NCBI GenBank assembly: GCA_018350325.1
Contig: JAEVLN010000042.1
Span: forward strand, 62,001-126,000
Source of the DNA: Globodera rostochiensis
Taxonomy: Eukaryota > Nematoda > Chromadorea > Rhabditida > Heteroderidae
Direction of reading: 5' to 3'
Length of the DNA stretch: 64,000 bases
The notes beneath the pieces are model-generated. The model saw nothing but the letters and a program-made list of their open reading frames with translations. It did not search any database and was not told the DNA's origin. This document shows positions 11,363 through 22,982 of the stretch, in pieces. The translations under genes were made by a program, and so were the position numbers. Within the stretch, counting starts at the first letter, position 1. Each line of letters begins with the position of its first letter.

Positions 11363-11645
11363 AGGAAACCCAGTCCTTTTTAAATGATTCGAGGCCAAAA
11401 TTGATTTTTGAATTTCAAAAAAATGTTTGAATTTGACCCTGGGCTTGAATTTGAAGAATCGGATTCTACACGTCAAATGTTTTGGAATTTCTTCTTGGCT
11501 TTCTAGTAATTACTAATGAGCCCCTAAATTTCTTGAAAATTTTCAGATTAAAAATTTTGTTATGTTTTAATTCATCTGAAAAAAATTTCTGAATAAAAAT
11601 TGGTCGGTGAATATGCAAGAAAGAAATTGCAGGGTGGGGCCGAAC

Positions 11646-12011
11646 GCATCAGGTGGTTCCGACAGTAGTTGATTTCGACAGTAAGTGATTTCGACAGTGA
11701 ATTCCAAAAAAATGTATCGAACTTGTTAGCATTTCGAATTTTCAACTTCTAAATGCTTTTAGACCTGTACGTTATCAGTTTTGCTAAAAAAAATGCATTT
11801 TTAGGCTTGCCTCGAAAATTACAGATTTTTTGAATTGTTCGAATTTTTTACTTTTTCAGGGATTTTATATCGTGTACGTGGGCAGAAATGCCTAAAAATA
11901 CGAATTTTAGACTTCTTGGAAAATTATAGAATTTTTAACAGTGGCACTGTCGAAATTCACTGTCGAAATCACTTACTGTCGAAATCAACTACTGTCGGAA
12001 CCACATGATGC
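11646..12011. mobile_element. MITE with ~58-base terminal inverted repeats
   Basis: The left end reads GCATCAGGTGGTTCCGACAG and continues with three spaced copies of a TTTCGACAGT motif to about 11706. The right end (about 11946-12011) is its reverse complement, almost perfect for over 50 bases. The 250-base interior is AT-rich and non-coding. It is the cleanest terminal-inverted-repeat element in the window. Confidence 0.88.
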
Positions 12012-12234
12012 CGGAAGTGCCAAGGCATTTAAAAAAGATTCCACCGGGGGAAAAAATGAAAAAATAAACGCTTTGTTCATGGGCAACCAGCTTCAAGTCG
12101 CGGGTAGAAAATAATGAGTTTGATTTTTTTGTTTCTCGTAATTTTAGTGCATTTTTGGGTATTTCAATCTCTTATAAATATCATAATTGGAATGATGTGG
12201 AGAAGCATCATTTCAGTCCATCTTCCGTTTCGCC

Positions 12235-14129
12235 ATGCGCCGGCACGATCCATCTTTGTCGGCATTGCTCGGCATGCTACGGCTGAAGCAAATTTGGCGG
12301 AAATTCAATCTCAGCCGCCGATTATCAGCAAAGAGGCAAGTTGCTGGAATTGTAAGGGAAACAAAACATTTTGATCAATGCCAGGCGCTGGTGAAAATGC
12401 GTAAGCAGACCGGGTACAGCTACGTAAAGTGTCGCAAGGCGCTGTTGGCTTGTGGCGGGGAGCACAACTTCGAGCAGGCACTGCGCTGGATCAAAGAGAC
12501 GGCCGTCAAGGAGGGCTGGGACAAAGCTGCAAAGTGAGTGAATGCTACGCGCCCCGACACTACAGCTGAGTCGGCCTCCCACCCCTCCCAAAAAGTTACT
12601 TCATTCAATAATGTGGTGTTGATCATTTTTGAAAACTTTATACCTAAAGAACAAAAAATGTTAAATTTAACCAACAAATCAGTGTTTTTGTTGATCAATT
12701 TCTGCAACTTTTTGTTATTTTTAGAACAAAAATTAACAAATTTAGATTGAGCACTCGCGTAGCATCACAAGGCCTAATAGGTTTTGCATCGTCCGCCAAC
12801 AACAATACTTCCGTCCTTATTGAGCTTAATTGCGAGACGGATTTTGTGGCGAGGAGTGCGGAATTCAAGAATTTGGTTTCAATTTTTTTTACAAAAGTTC
12901 ACAAAATTCCCCTTCATATTTCGATTTCAGATCGTGGAATTGGTGAACGCCTTGCAGAAGTGCGCCTCCAATATGTCGACATCGATTGACGGGTCGAAAT
13001 TGAGCACAACAAACATTGGTTTGGTGTTCCATTCTTTGCAATTTGCAATTTTCCAATTATTGTTCAGAACCCAACAAATTCAACGTGGCCGATGGACGGA
13101 CAGCTGAGGAGGCAATTGTTGCCACCGTCGGAAAAATTGGCGAAAACATACGGCTCGCCCGTGCAGCGATCATTTCTGCCCCAGCATCGGCCCAACTTTA
13201 CGGCCAAACTCATCCCAAAGGTTCCATTTTTTTTCCAAAAAAAAAACATGGGAATCGGGTTAATGAAAAATTGGTTTTAAGAAAGCCGATTGGGATTTTT
13301 TTTTTAACTTAGGTCTCTCTTTTGGCGAAAAAAAAAATCATCAAAAAAATTGATAGAAAGCATTCCAAAAAATTATATAGTCAATAATTAATCAATATTT
13401 CACCATTTTTCCATAATAAATCAATATTTTAAGCACTTTTTCCCAAAATTTCTTAAGAAAATGCAGTAAAAAACGGAAAATGTACCCTTAAAATCAAAAA
13501 AATTTTTCAAACCAAAAAGCACCGCTAAAACATCACATTTTTCACTGTTCATCTTGTTGCAACTGGACAAACATTAAGCGCATTATTTTAGACGAATTGG
13601 CCGGCGTTCAGATCGGCCGTTTTGTGTCCCTGGTGACGTTGGGACTGAAGTCGGCGGACAACGCCGCTTCCGATTTCCCGCTTGCCCAACTTGGCCACCA
13701 AATTTGTCAGCACATCATCGGAATGGCACCCGAAAGTTTGGGCACACCGGGCACAAAGAAAGCGCAGACGACGAACACAGCAGCCAACGCGGTGGTGGAA
13801 GACAGCGGGGAAGAAACGACGCCATCGCAAACCGAGAAAACGGAAGCTGACGCCGACGGGGAGGACGAAGATTTGAACGCGTCACAAGTTGATCAGTCCG
13901 AGGTGCGGCTGTCCAAACACTTTTAAGCAGCTCAATTTAAGTGAATGTCCCCGTTCAGTTGACCAGAATTGACGGGAACGAGACGCAGCTGTTGCACCAG
14001 GCATTCATGCTGAACCCGGAGCAGACCGTCAGCGACTATTTGGACCATCACGGGGCCACTATTGGGGACTTTTTGCGCATTGAGATGGGCCAGGGCCAAG
14101 AAAAAATGATGACTAGTGACAGTGCCTAG
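12235..14129 (+). CDS. TSFM: Mitochondrial elongation factor Ts
   Basis: EF-Ts exchanges GDP for GTP on mitochondrial EF-Tu during translation. Six phase-compatible exons (12235-12533, 12746-12875, 12931-13018, 13068-13220, 13592-13902, 13959-14129) encode 383 residues. Residues 1-45 are Arg-rich and fit a mitochondrial presequence ([20 protein letters not shown]). Next comes the N-terminal UBA-like domain, [20 protein letters not shown] with [10 protein letters not shown]. The core follows, with the hallmark [11 protein letters not shown] and then [19 protein letters not shown]. Residues roughly 250-320 hold [17 protein letters not shown], then an acidic, low-complexity insertion ([20 protein letters not shown]) that most EF-Ts proteins lack. 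The C-terminus [18 protein letters not shown] is canonical. The start ATG is supported by the continuous frame into the core. The 5' region is duplicated at 4783-4930. Confidence 0.95.
13221..13591 (+). other. EF-Ts intron 4
   Basis: A 371-base AT-rich GT-AG intron with homopolymer tracts. I see nothing else in it. Confidence 0.7.
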
Positions 14130-14222
14130 CTGTTAGGATATACGCATTCTTCTTTTTTGTTTGTTCATTGATAAGTTTTTGAATAAATTGTTTAAATCGT
14201 TCCAAAAAAACATTCTCAATAA

Positions 14223-15520
14223 TCAATCAAAGAAATCTTCAAGATCGATGTCAGGGTCCAGCAGTTGCTGCTCAATTTGACTGATGTCGGTCTGGTTTAG
14301 GATCAAATTCTCAATCGCTTCCTCCAAGTCCGTCTCGCCGATCAGCACTGCTCCGTGCACATGGTGGTCCTTGGTTAACACCTTCACATATTCGTGCCCC
14401 TCCGTGATGCGGTAGTTGTTCTCGAACGGTTTGGTGAGCCGATCGCCGGCAAAATCTCCGAGCAGCACAATCTTGTATCCAAAAAAGCTGGTCACGTGGG
14501 AGAAAAGTTCAAATGCGATGTCCAGCAAAACTGAATTTGATTATCAATCATAAAATAGTAAAGCGTTAAAACGGGCTGAACAATTTGAGTAATATTGGCA
14601 AAAATGACACCATTTTTTTGTGACTCACTTTTTGGTCGAATTGCCACGAAACAACATCGTCCTGGACCAGTCGAATTCTGCTTGATGCGCCAAAATACGA
14701 ATTCGGATCAGCGCTTTGCACGTCAAAAGACATTGTGACTTGGCCAACCTGAAGAATTTGTCCAAATTAAACGGGGCCCAAACAACTTCTTTGGCACTCC
14801 TCGGGAATTGCGGTCTCGACGAAAAAAAATTACGAAATTTCAAAAATTAAAATTTTAAATGCATATTTTCTTGGGTACAAATATGCGTAAAGCAAGTCGC
14901 GTTCGTGTTCTTTACATTAAAATGCATTTGAATTTTTTAATATTTTTTTTTGTCGGGATCGCAATTCCCGAGGGTTGCCCCTTCTTCAACATACCGGCTT
15001 CTGGTTTGCCACTCGTTTCACAAACCCTTCGGCCCCACTGATGAAAATGATTCGGTGGTGTGAAGTGCCGGCAACCTCTTCACTCTCCAACAGATCGTTC
15101 AGCTCTTGCACAACACAAACGCCAGCAACACCACCATTCTGAAACGCGGTTAATTTCGAATGGCAAATTTAAAGAACTTGATTAAAAACCGGTTTTGAGC
15201 CTTGCACAGTTAACCGAAAATCAGTCTTGTCCAACCCTGTCATAATGGGAAAAATCGAGGCGCGAAATGGCAATGGAATTCTTTTTTTCGAATAGCTTAC
15301 AAATTAGGCCATTATAAAATTGGAAATTAAATTATAATAAAAGCTTACGTAAAACCTGAACCATTCATATTCATCACAATTGGAGTTTGAGCGAGCAAAT
15401 CGCACTGATCACTTCCGATCGGTGGCCTTTGCTCACTCAGTACAATCAGTTCAACATCGCCAATGTCGTGAACCTTTCGGACAAGTTGAAAAACTGATCA
15501 CAAACAATTGGATTTTAAAT
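14223..15520 (-). pseudogene. Rearranged partial duplicate of PYROXD1
   Basis: Three blocks match the intact PYROXD1 gene at 18938-21694. Block one (14223-14530) is the complete last exon and is identical to the functional copy at protein level (101 residues ending DPDIDLEDFFD). Block two (about 14570-15145) matches 21095-21650, that is exon 2, intron 1 and part of exon 1. Block three (about 15375-15520) matches 20055-20205, a middle exon, but now lies upstream of exon 1, out of order. About 1.8 kb of middle exons between blocks one and two is missing. The catalytic FAD/NAD domains cannot be assembled, so it is non-functional as a gene. The near-identical last exon suggests a recent event or gene conversion. 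Confidence 0.88.
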
Positions 15521-16563
15521 TCAACAGATATACGTTCAGCAAATTTGGACCGATCTTCATGGCAAAAATGGGTATTTGCCGTTTTGTGCCTACACCTCAA
15601 AATTAAAAAAAGGAAAAGTTAACAAAAAAAAACAGAGGCACGAAAAGCACAATTTTTGTCCCATTCCCATATGCAAAATAGCGCAGCAATAAGCGAAATT
15701 TTGGTTCTGACTGTGGCCAGGGGTCAATTTGGTTCTGTTAATCAAAATGCACCAGCGCATGGCGTGCGAGGGAGAGGACTAAAAAGGAAGAGCGTTTATG
15801 TGGCGCTGGACCATAATCTTCAGCAGATTTTTTTTGCAGAATTTGCCCAGAGGGCTGGCGAAGACGCACTTCGTTATCTTAGAACGATTTCGTATCATTT
15901 AGCTCAGCAGGACTGACTAATTAATAAGCCTTTATTTAATTATAACTAGATATTTTTGAATTTGGCACTATCAATTTATTCTTAAAATTTAAAATCAGTG
16001 TTGAAATGTCCAGTGTTGAATCGGTGTTGAAATGTCCAGTGTTGAATCGGTGTTGAAATGTCCAGTGTTGAAATGTCCTATGTTGAAATGTCGGGTCAGC
16101 ATTTTTACTATCCCTTCATACCAACTATTCACTCTTCACACCGTTCACCAATTTTTCCCTCTTTTCACCATTTTTATTGGGCCAGCTGTTCGAGCTGTTC
16201 ATTGACTCCACCAAATCATAATCAAATTTATTTCCTTTTGTCAATTAAATTCTATCGCTGTTGGCGAAGTGAAAATCGGTTGATTGGTCCCGAGAAATAT
16301 TCTCGGTCAAAACTCAGTCTCCAGGTCAATCCTAAAAGAGAGTTCTCGAATCAAGAAGAAGTCTTGGTTGAAACTTCGGAAAGAGATCCGAAGCCGTTCT
16401 AAACCAAACCCAGTCTTAATAATTTTGGGCATTTCCGCCACAACATAGATATAAATGTCATTAAACATTTTCCATGAAGGCGTCGTTCACTTCAAAAAAC
16501 TTTTGTTTTCAATCAACAAATGAACAATGCCACACAAAACAATTTCATGTCTCTGTCTGTTGC
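15521..16563. other. Intergenic region with 29-base tandem repeat
   Basis: No gene recognised. Positions 15996-16095 carry about four copies of a 29-base unit, GGTGTTGAAATGTCCAGTGT plus TGAATC, the last ones degenerate. An 86-codon open frame at 15656-15916 has no family resemblance and I do not call it. Confidence 0.55.
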
Positions 16564-17525
16564 TTAAACGGCCGACTCCGGCACGCTGTACTTCTCAGAA
16601 AATTGCTCAACGCAGCGCATGAGCTCGTCAAAGGGGCGATATAACAAACGCATGTCTCGGAAAGTGCGGATGACAAACGCGGAGAGACTAGGATTAGTGA
16701 CAATGGTGTCCACATGGCCAGCTTCCAGAGCGGTACTAAACTTTTTGTACGCGTATATCACTCGTTGCACATCCTTAAAGTTAAAAATGAACGAATTCTA
16801 TCATATTTTTTTGCGCTTACAGCTTTAAGCATGGTCAGAGCAGCTGCTGCTTCACCGTCGCACACGATCGTTGGGCACTTCTCCAAGTAAAGAAAGGGAG
16901 TCTAAATATATACTTTGAAAATTATTTTAAAAAACTCTGATTCACCATCATCCAATATGCATCGCCTACTAGAGGCGTAATTTGCGTCGAACCATCGCCG
17001 TGCAGAAACTTTATGTGCGTACTGAACGCGGCGCTCATCAATTCTCTGAATGCCGGGCAGTAACCCTGTAACCCGTTTAAAATTTGAGTCGAATACTGTC
17101 CATAAATGTGGGAATACGATGCGTAACAGCGCGCGATCGTCTTCAAATCCTAAAATTTAAATTAAACAAGTCATTAAGCAATTTGCGCTTACAGCTTCAA
17201 GGACGGAAACCAGCTGTAAAGATTCCGGAACCGATTGGAGTTTCATCTTCAAAAGCGTGCAGGGGTTCTAGAAAAAAGTAAATGAAAACGAGAATATTCG
17301 CGCCTAAAAATGGGTAACTAAACCACCCGCCACAGTAAAATACTTTTAATTATCCCTAAATTCAACCAGTAGCCCTGCTCTCGTCCACTTAATAATAAGT
17401 GGAAATAAGTAATATTGTAGTTTTTGTGACGAATTTAAAACAGCAGAAAACTGATGCTCCGCTTTGAAGAAAGAGACGAGCTCGCAGTAAAGTTCTGGCG
17501 GTAGTTTTCTTGAAGTTGTCGTCAT
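16564..17525 (-). CDS. Unrecognised protein, five phase-0 exons
   Basis: I do not recognise this protein. On the minus strand, exons 17525-17442, 17267-17193, 17149-16946, 16901-16821 and 16773-16564 join into 217 residues with no stops. Every intron is short and phase 0, with good GTAAG-type donors at most junctions. The N-terminus, MTTTSRKLPPELYCELVSFF, resembles the start of an F-box (LPxEL...), but the match is short and not diagnostic. The body has conserved-looking, mixed helical sequence: ARCYASYSHIYGQYSTQILN, GDGSTQITPLVGDAYWMM and DMRLLYRPFDELMRCVEQF. It has no signal peptide or membrane segment. The clean open frames and consistent splice phases argue for a real gene. It is flanked by the PYROXD1 pseudogene and the intact PYROXD1. 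Confidence 0.7.
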
Positions 17526-18937
17526 TTCGATGACTTATTACAATGTTTTAGGCAAAGAGGTCTTTTGGGTGGGCAAAAAGGGCTTTGTATGGCAAAAAGG
17601 GCTTTTGTATTGGGTACAATTGGGGTTAGAGGAAGGTCAGTGTAATAGGGAGGTGAGGACGAAGCTAGAACAACGCTCTTTCTGCAAATTTTGTTTTTTA
17701 GAAATATCCCAACCCATTTAGAGTAATTCTATTTAAGAAAAACTCGAATATACCGGTAACGCCGGTTAAGTCCATGTCGGGCAATATAATGAAAAATAAG
17801 TATTAGTGGCAAACAATTTCTAAAAGTGATAAATTTTATTTGAAAATTTAAGGCATCGCACTTTAAATAAACTGTTCAAGTTTACATGTTTTGTGAGCAA
17901 AATGAATGGCGTGCTAGAAAAATGGTGATGTTCTTAAAAGCTCAAAATGGGCCCCAGGTATTCAGATTTTTTAATAATGATTGATGATTTTATAAACAAT
18001 GAAAAAATAGGAAACATTTTTCCCACTGCCGGTCTGTAATCCGAAGGACACTTTCTGCGAATGGAATGCCACAAATGTCAAAGCAACAAGCACATAAATG
18101 CTAGCTGAATTAGGATTTCCAAAATTTTGCCGGTGATTTTCCGGGTAAACCCCTAAAATCCCATTTAGAAAATCCGAAAGTGCCTGAAATAAAATTGGCG
18201 GTGTCCGGGCCGGACCCGCACACTGGTACAGTCTTGAAACTCTCGATTTTTAAACGCTTTAAAGCTGGATTTCCATTCAAAATTCTTTCGGACGCAATTG
18301 CATTGTTGTCGTCTACTTTCCCAGACACTAGCTGTCGTTGACTTATTCAGAAATTTACAGTTTGGTCGCATTTTCGTGAGCGAATTCGCATCTCTGAAAA
18401 TTGGTAGGCTTCATAAATTTAATAAAACCAAACAAATCCAAATGCGTAAAAAGATGCTCGGCGCAGGTGGCGGAATTGAGAACGAACGGCAAACAAAAAA
18501 AAAAGTTAATTTATTCATTTGTGCACAGAGTTTCATTTTTGCATTTTAACCATTTTGCCAAGAGTTTTCGACACGAAAAAAGTAAAGAAAAAACGCTAAA
18601 TTCAAAAATGATGTTGAAGGATTTCCCCGGCGGCGTTTACTTCATTGCCCACACTTCAGCAAGATATCATTTGAAAGCTCTGCTTTTGATGCTAAAAAAA
18701 ATCGGCGCAGGCGACTGAATTGGTCATGAACGGCAAAAAAAGAAAAGTTTTTTATTCATTTTTGTAAAAATAACGCCAAAATCCATTTAAACAAGTTGGG
18801 GACAAGACAAACTAAGACAGAGCGATGTTAGACACTACAAAATTTGGTGAAATTTGGAGTCGAGAACACCATTTTTGCGGCGATTTTTAATGAAATTCAG
18901 ATGGGTCAAGAAAATTGTTCCAAAACATTCTCAGTCA
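17526..18937. other. Intergenic region
   Basis: No gene recognised. It contains part of an inverted dispersed repeat (18530-18612 matches 2344-2442) and two related blocks with CGGCGCAGG (18458 and 18701) that look like diverged copies of each other. Confidence 0.5.
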
Positions 18938-21694
18938 TCAGTCAAAGAAGTCTTCAAGATCGATGTCAGGGTCCAGCAGTTGCTGCTCAATTTGACTGAT
19001 GTCGGTCTGGTTCAGGATCAAATTCTCAATCGCTTCCTCCAAGTCCGTCTCGCCGATCAGCACCGCTCCGTGCACATGGTGGTCCTTGGTCAACACCTTC
19101 ACATATTCGTGCCCCTCCGTGATCCGGTAGTTGTTCTCGAACGGCTTGGTCAGTCGATCGCCGGCAAAGTCTCCGAGCAGCACAATCTTGTATCCAAAAA
19201 AGCTGGTCACGTGGGAGAAAAGTTCAAATGCGATGTCCAGCAAAACTGAATTTGTGTATCAATCAAAAATAGCAATTTAATCAGTTCCAGTTTTAATTCG
19301 GAATACAAACAACACGCACCGTTCTCCACGAGCATACACCGGGCACAGAACAGACCCATTTGTCGAGCTTGTGTCCAAAGTCGGATCTGAATGAACAATG
19401 ACTTTAAAATCCATTTTGTTTTTAATTGTAGGGAGGGTTTGGAATATGAAGTCAATGTTCAAGGATCTCGGAATTAAAAGCAAAAATATATTCCACCTGC
19501 TTCCAATGCAGATAATTTGCTCCCCAACTTGGTGTGCAAACATCGCCCGCAGCGAACACGTCCTCCACATTTGTCCTGACAGTTTATTAGAGTAAAAGTA
19601 GAGAGCATCAATTCGGACTCATGCAGAAATTTTGCGAATTCCGGTCTTCGATACCCTTTTGAATTTCTCGAACTTGAGAGTAACCAAATTTGAGCATTTC
19701 GTCCCCCGAAAATCCCACACTCCAGGTTAAGTTTATATCCATTTCCGGCAAAAATTGGACAGGAAATTAAAACATATGCGCTTACATCATCTGTTCGTTG
19801 ACCAATATGCCACAATCTTCGGCAATAGAGAGCTGAAAAATTGTAGAATTAGACAACAAAATTTGTTTTGTTTTTCTAAACGTCTGGTTGATCGCATGAC
19901 AAAAATCCAAAATTTTTTTAAAAATTAAAAACACGGACATCTGGGCAGTTCCGCTTCCACAGCTGAGAGTTTGGCACCACACCGCTGGCATCAATGATCA
20001 AATCGCAGCCCAATCGTCGTCCATCGCTTAGACGGGCCCACAACTGCCAATCCGTTAGGGTACTCAAAAAATGAGCGGGCAAATTGCACTGATCACTTCC
20101 AATCGGTGGCCTTTGTTCACTCAGTCCAACCAGTTCAACATCGCCAATGACGTGAACCTTTCGGGCAAGCTAAAAAACTGATCGCAAACAATTGGATTTG
20201 AACGTTGTAAATGTTGTACTTGTTCGTCTGGATGAGCCTGTGCCAGTTTAGCCAACCAATGAGGTCCCAAAGCTGTGCCACAATGCTCGCGGAGAGATTT
20301 GTCGTCAATGTTTTTTGTCGATTCGACACTGTCAACGTGTTGAATCACCACACTCGTGTACCTTTTGCGTTCGGAAAGAAAGACCAATTTCAAATATGAT
20401 GGCATTTTATAAAAATATTTAATTCAAAAGCAAAGTTTTCATTCACATTTTTTTGTTGCAAAAATGGATTAAATATGGCAAAAACTATAAAGTAAATCGC
20501 TGAATTATGAACACCTGTCAGATCGAACCTCGGCCTTCTGATCATCTGCTGTTTGTCGTCCGGCAAACATTTTCGATTCGAAGAATTTTGCAGCAGCAAT
20601 ATCTGAAATTTGAACAGTTTTCTTGTTCCGGTGCTTGAACAAAACACAAAAAAAACATGCCAAAATAAGTTGCTGAAATTGACGAGTGCCGAATCGCCCA
20701 TACGACTTCAACATTTTTGAGCTCGAATCTTCAAAAAATTAAATTAAACCGACATACCTAAACAAACATATGTATGTAAATGTGGCCAGAATGGAAGGCT
20801 AAAGCGTCCAAAAAAAACAATTCCAAGAAAAACCAAGCATTTTGGATTTGCCAGTATTTCTATGTAATGTTATGATTTTTCGTAAAAATTTACGCCAATT
20901 CGGTGGCAATTCCGCCGTTTCCAACAATGAGCACACGTCTGGCCGTCCGCAATTGCTTCTGCAGTTGTTGAACAGTCTGCAGGTCGCGCAGTCGAAGCAC
21001 TTTCGAATGGACGGGAACGGTGTGCTTTGGCGAAGCGCCCGTCGCAATGGCCAATTTCCGGTAGCCAATTGTCAGACCGGCACGCGTCAAAACGCTCTGA
21101 ACAATTTGAGTAAAATTGGCAAAAATGACACCATTTTTTTGTGACTCACTTTTTGGTCGAATTGCCACGAAACGACATCGTCTTGAACCAGTCGAATTCT
21201 GCTCGATGCGCCAAAATACGAATTCGGATCAGCGCTTTGCACGTCAAAAGACATTGTGACTTGGCCAACCTGAAGAAATTGTCCAAATTAAACGGGCCCC
21301 AAACAACTTCTTCGTCCTCGGGAATTGCGGTCTCGACGAAAAAAAATTACGAAATTTCAAAAATTAAAATTTTAAATGCATATTTTCTTGGGTACAAATA
21401 TGCGTAAAGCAAGTCGCGTTCGTGTTCTTTACATTAAAATGCATTTGAATTTTTTATTTTTTTTTGTCGGGATCGCAATTCCCGAGGGTTGCCCCTTCTT
21501 CAACATACCGGCTTCTGGTTTGCCACTCGTTTCACAAACCCTTCGGCCCCACTGATGAAAATGATTCGGTGGTGTGAAGTGCCGGCAACCTCTTCACTCT
21601 CCAACAAATCGTTCAGCTCTTGCACAACACAAACGCCAGCAACACCACCACCCACCACCACGTAATCAGCTTGCAGATTTTGTTTTTCATTCAT
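18938..21694 (-). CDS. PYROXD1: Pyridine nucleotide-disulphide oxidoreductase domain protein 1 (PYROXD1)
   Basis: PYROXD1 is a flavin-dependent oxidoreductase; in animals it guards the tRNA ligase RtcB from oxidation. Eleven exons were read on the minus strand: 21694-21509, 21269-21150, 21096-20894, 20728-20661, 20602-20515, 20361-20190, 20169-19939, 19832-19786, 19575-19497, 19386-19320 and 19245-18938. They join to 522 residues, close to the ~500 usual. The FAD-binding glycine motif is YVVVGGGVAGV near residue 11. The NAD-binding motif RVLIVGNGGIATELA follows the second domain. Other family blocks are VEVVWAIRHSSISATYF, CGTALGPHWLAKL, CDLIIDASGVVPN, VEDVFAAGDVCTPSW, IRLWTQARQMGLF and the C-terminal AVLIGETDLEEAIENLILNQ. 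One intron (20660-20603) needs a GC donor to keep frame. A scrambled partial copy lies at 14223-15520. Confidence 0.94.
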
Positions 21695-22047
21695 ATTCAA
21701 TTTGATGCTAATATTGAAGTTGGACAAAAGAATTTTTGGATCCTGGCTTATGATTTCGTCTCTTTTTATAAAACCCGGTTAATATTGAATGACAAATTGA
21801 AGAATTTGATTAAAATTTGACTATAAATCGCGCGTTTCGGCAAGTTCACAACACATTCCTGCCACGAAATTCGCAATATTTATAGAAATGATCGGATCTC
21901 TCGAACGAATTACGGAAAGCAAATAGTGGACAAAAATTATTCATCATTTCTTTATCGCATTTTATTCAATAATACATATAACTCGACTATTTTCTCTATT
22001 TCAATGAAGGAATGAAAAAAGGTGAAGCATTTTGTCCGCGGTTCTGT
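21695..22047. other. Intergenic region between PYROXD1 and glutaredoxin
   Basis: Short AT-rich spacer between two genes on the same (minus) strand, about 353 bases. It would contain the glutaredoxin 3' end and the PYROXD1 promoter or trans-splice site. No clear motif was seen. Confidence 0.5.
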
Positions 22048-22982
22048 TCATTCCAACGCATTTGCCGCCTTCAGTTCACCTTCAAGCGTTCCCTTCTGCA
22101 GTCCGGCAACAGTGTCATCACCGCCGCCGAAAAATTTTCCACCAATAAATACACGTGGCACAGAACTTAAAAAGAAAAAAAAACATTTTTTTTATAATAA
22201 TGGAATGGAGTACTACTACTTAGAAGCTGAAACTACTGCTCTCCAAACGAGAAAAAAAAATTGTTTTTTTTTTGTTTTTCCCCCAACCAACACTAAGAAT
22301 AGTGTTCAAATATTTGTAGAAATTCTTTTAAACACGAGGAAAGCAAAGAGTTTGTTTTTGAGCGCTGCTAACCGTGCACCGGTGAGCTCCTTGAGGTAGT
22401 CCTGAATTTGGTCACAATCTGCGCGTTTGTCCAGCTCAACAATTTCAAGTGCGCCCGGCTTCAGTTTGAAGGTGCGCACGGCGTCCTTCGCTTTGACACT
22501 GAATGCCAAAAATGAATAAAGAGCATTTTTTGTGGCTTTTGCCCGCTTCATTCCTTCCAAAAAATTGTGCCTTTTTCTAATTTAAACCAATTTCTTAACA
22601 AAAATGCCCCTCCCCCTATTTGTTAAAAAAACTTTTCTAGTTTTAGAATAAACCAAAAACTCATCCGATTTTAAGAGAGAGATAAGAAAAGTTACCAGTA
22701 AGGGCAATATTCCTTTGAGAAGATTACCACCGGCTTCGTCTAAAAATGATCGATAACAGAAATAGATCGTATTATAGGTAAATCTGGTAGTCTGGAAGCC
22801 CTGGATCTCAAATACATAGACATTTAACAAAACAGCAAATCTTAGACGGAGCATTATTTGAAAATTTTCAAAAAAAAATAGAAAAGTTGTTTTGCTGGCG
22901 GATGATTTTTTGTAAGAGTTGAACCAAACCAAACACCGGTTACCTTTATCAACCCACTCGCAAAGTCTTTGATAGATGACAT
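22048..22982 (-). CDS. Dithiol glutaredoxin (CPYC type)
   Basis: Small thiol-disulphide oxidoreductase that uses glutathione to reduce protein disulphides. Four exons on the minus strand (22982-22944, 22739-22696, 22498-22373, 22165-22048) encode 108 residues, the normal size. The active site CPYC sits in VVIFSKEYCPYC and is built across the exon 2-3 junction, with the second Cys codon split TG|T, which confirms the splice. Further family marks are the glutathione-binding SVPRVFIGGKFFGGGDDT (with cis-Pro in SVP) and the ending GTLEGELKAANALE. All frames close without stops, so it is intact. It resembles cytosolic GRX1/GRX2-type proteins; there is no targeting peptide at the N-terminus MSSIKDFASG. 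Exon 3 read alone loses its N-terminal partner, so simple gene finders may miss the active site. Confidence 0.94.

Larger units (their letters stand above)
10386..11645. other. Intergenic region with CGTTTCGGCCCC satellite and telomere-like block
   Basis: No gene recognised. Positions 10943-11135 hold about ten irregular copies of an ACGTTTCGGCCCCG unit, which read as spurious open frames on both strands. Positions 11311-11362 hold TTAGGC-type repeats in both orientations (see the separate entry). Confidence 0.6.

Noticed and set aside
15656..15916. 86-codon plus-strand open frame
   Set aside because: No family resemblance, no splice context, and it lies in decayed DNA beside the PYROXD1 pseudogene.
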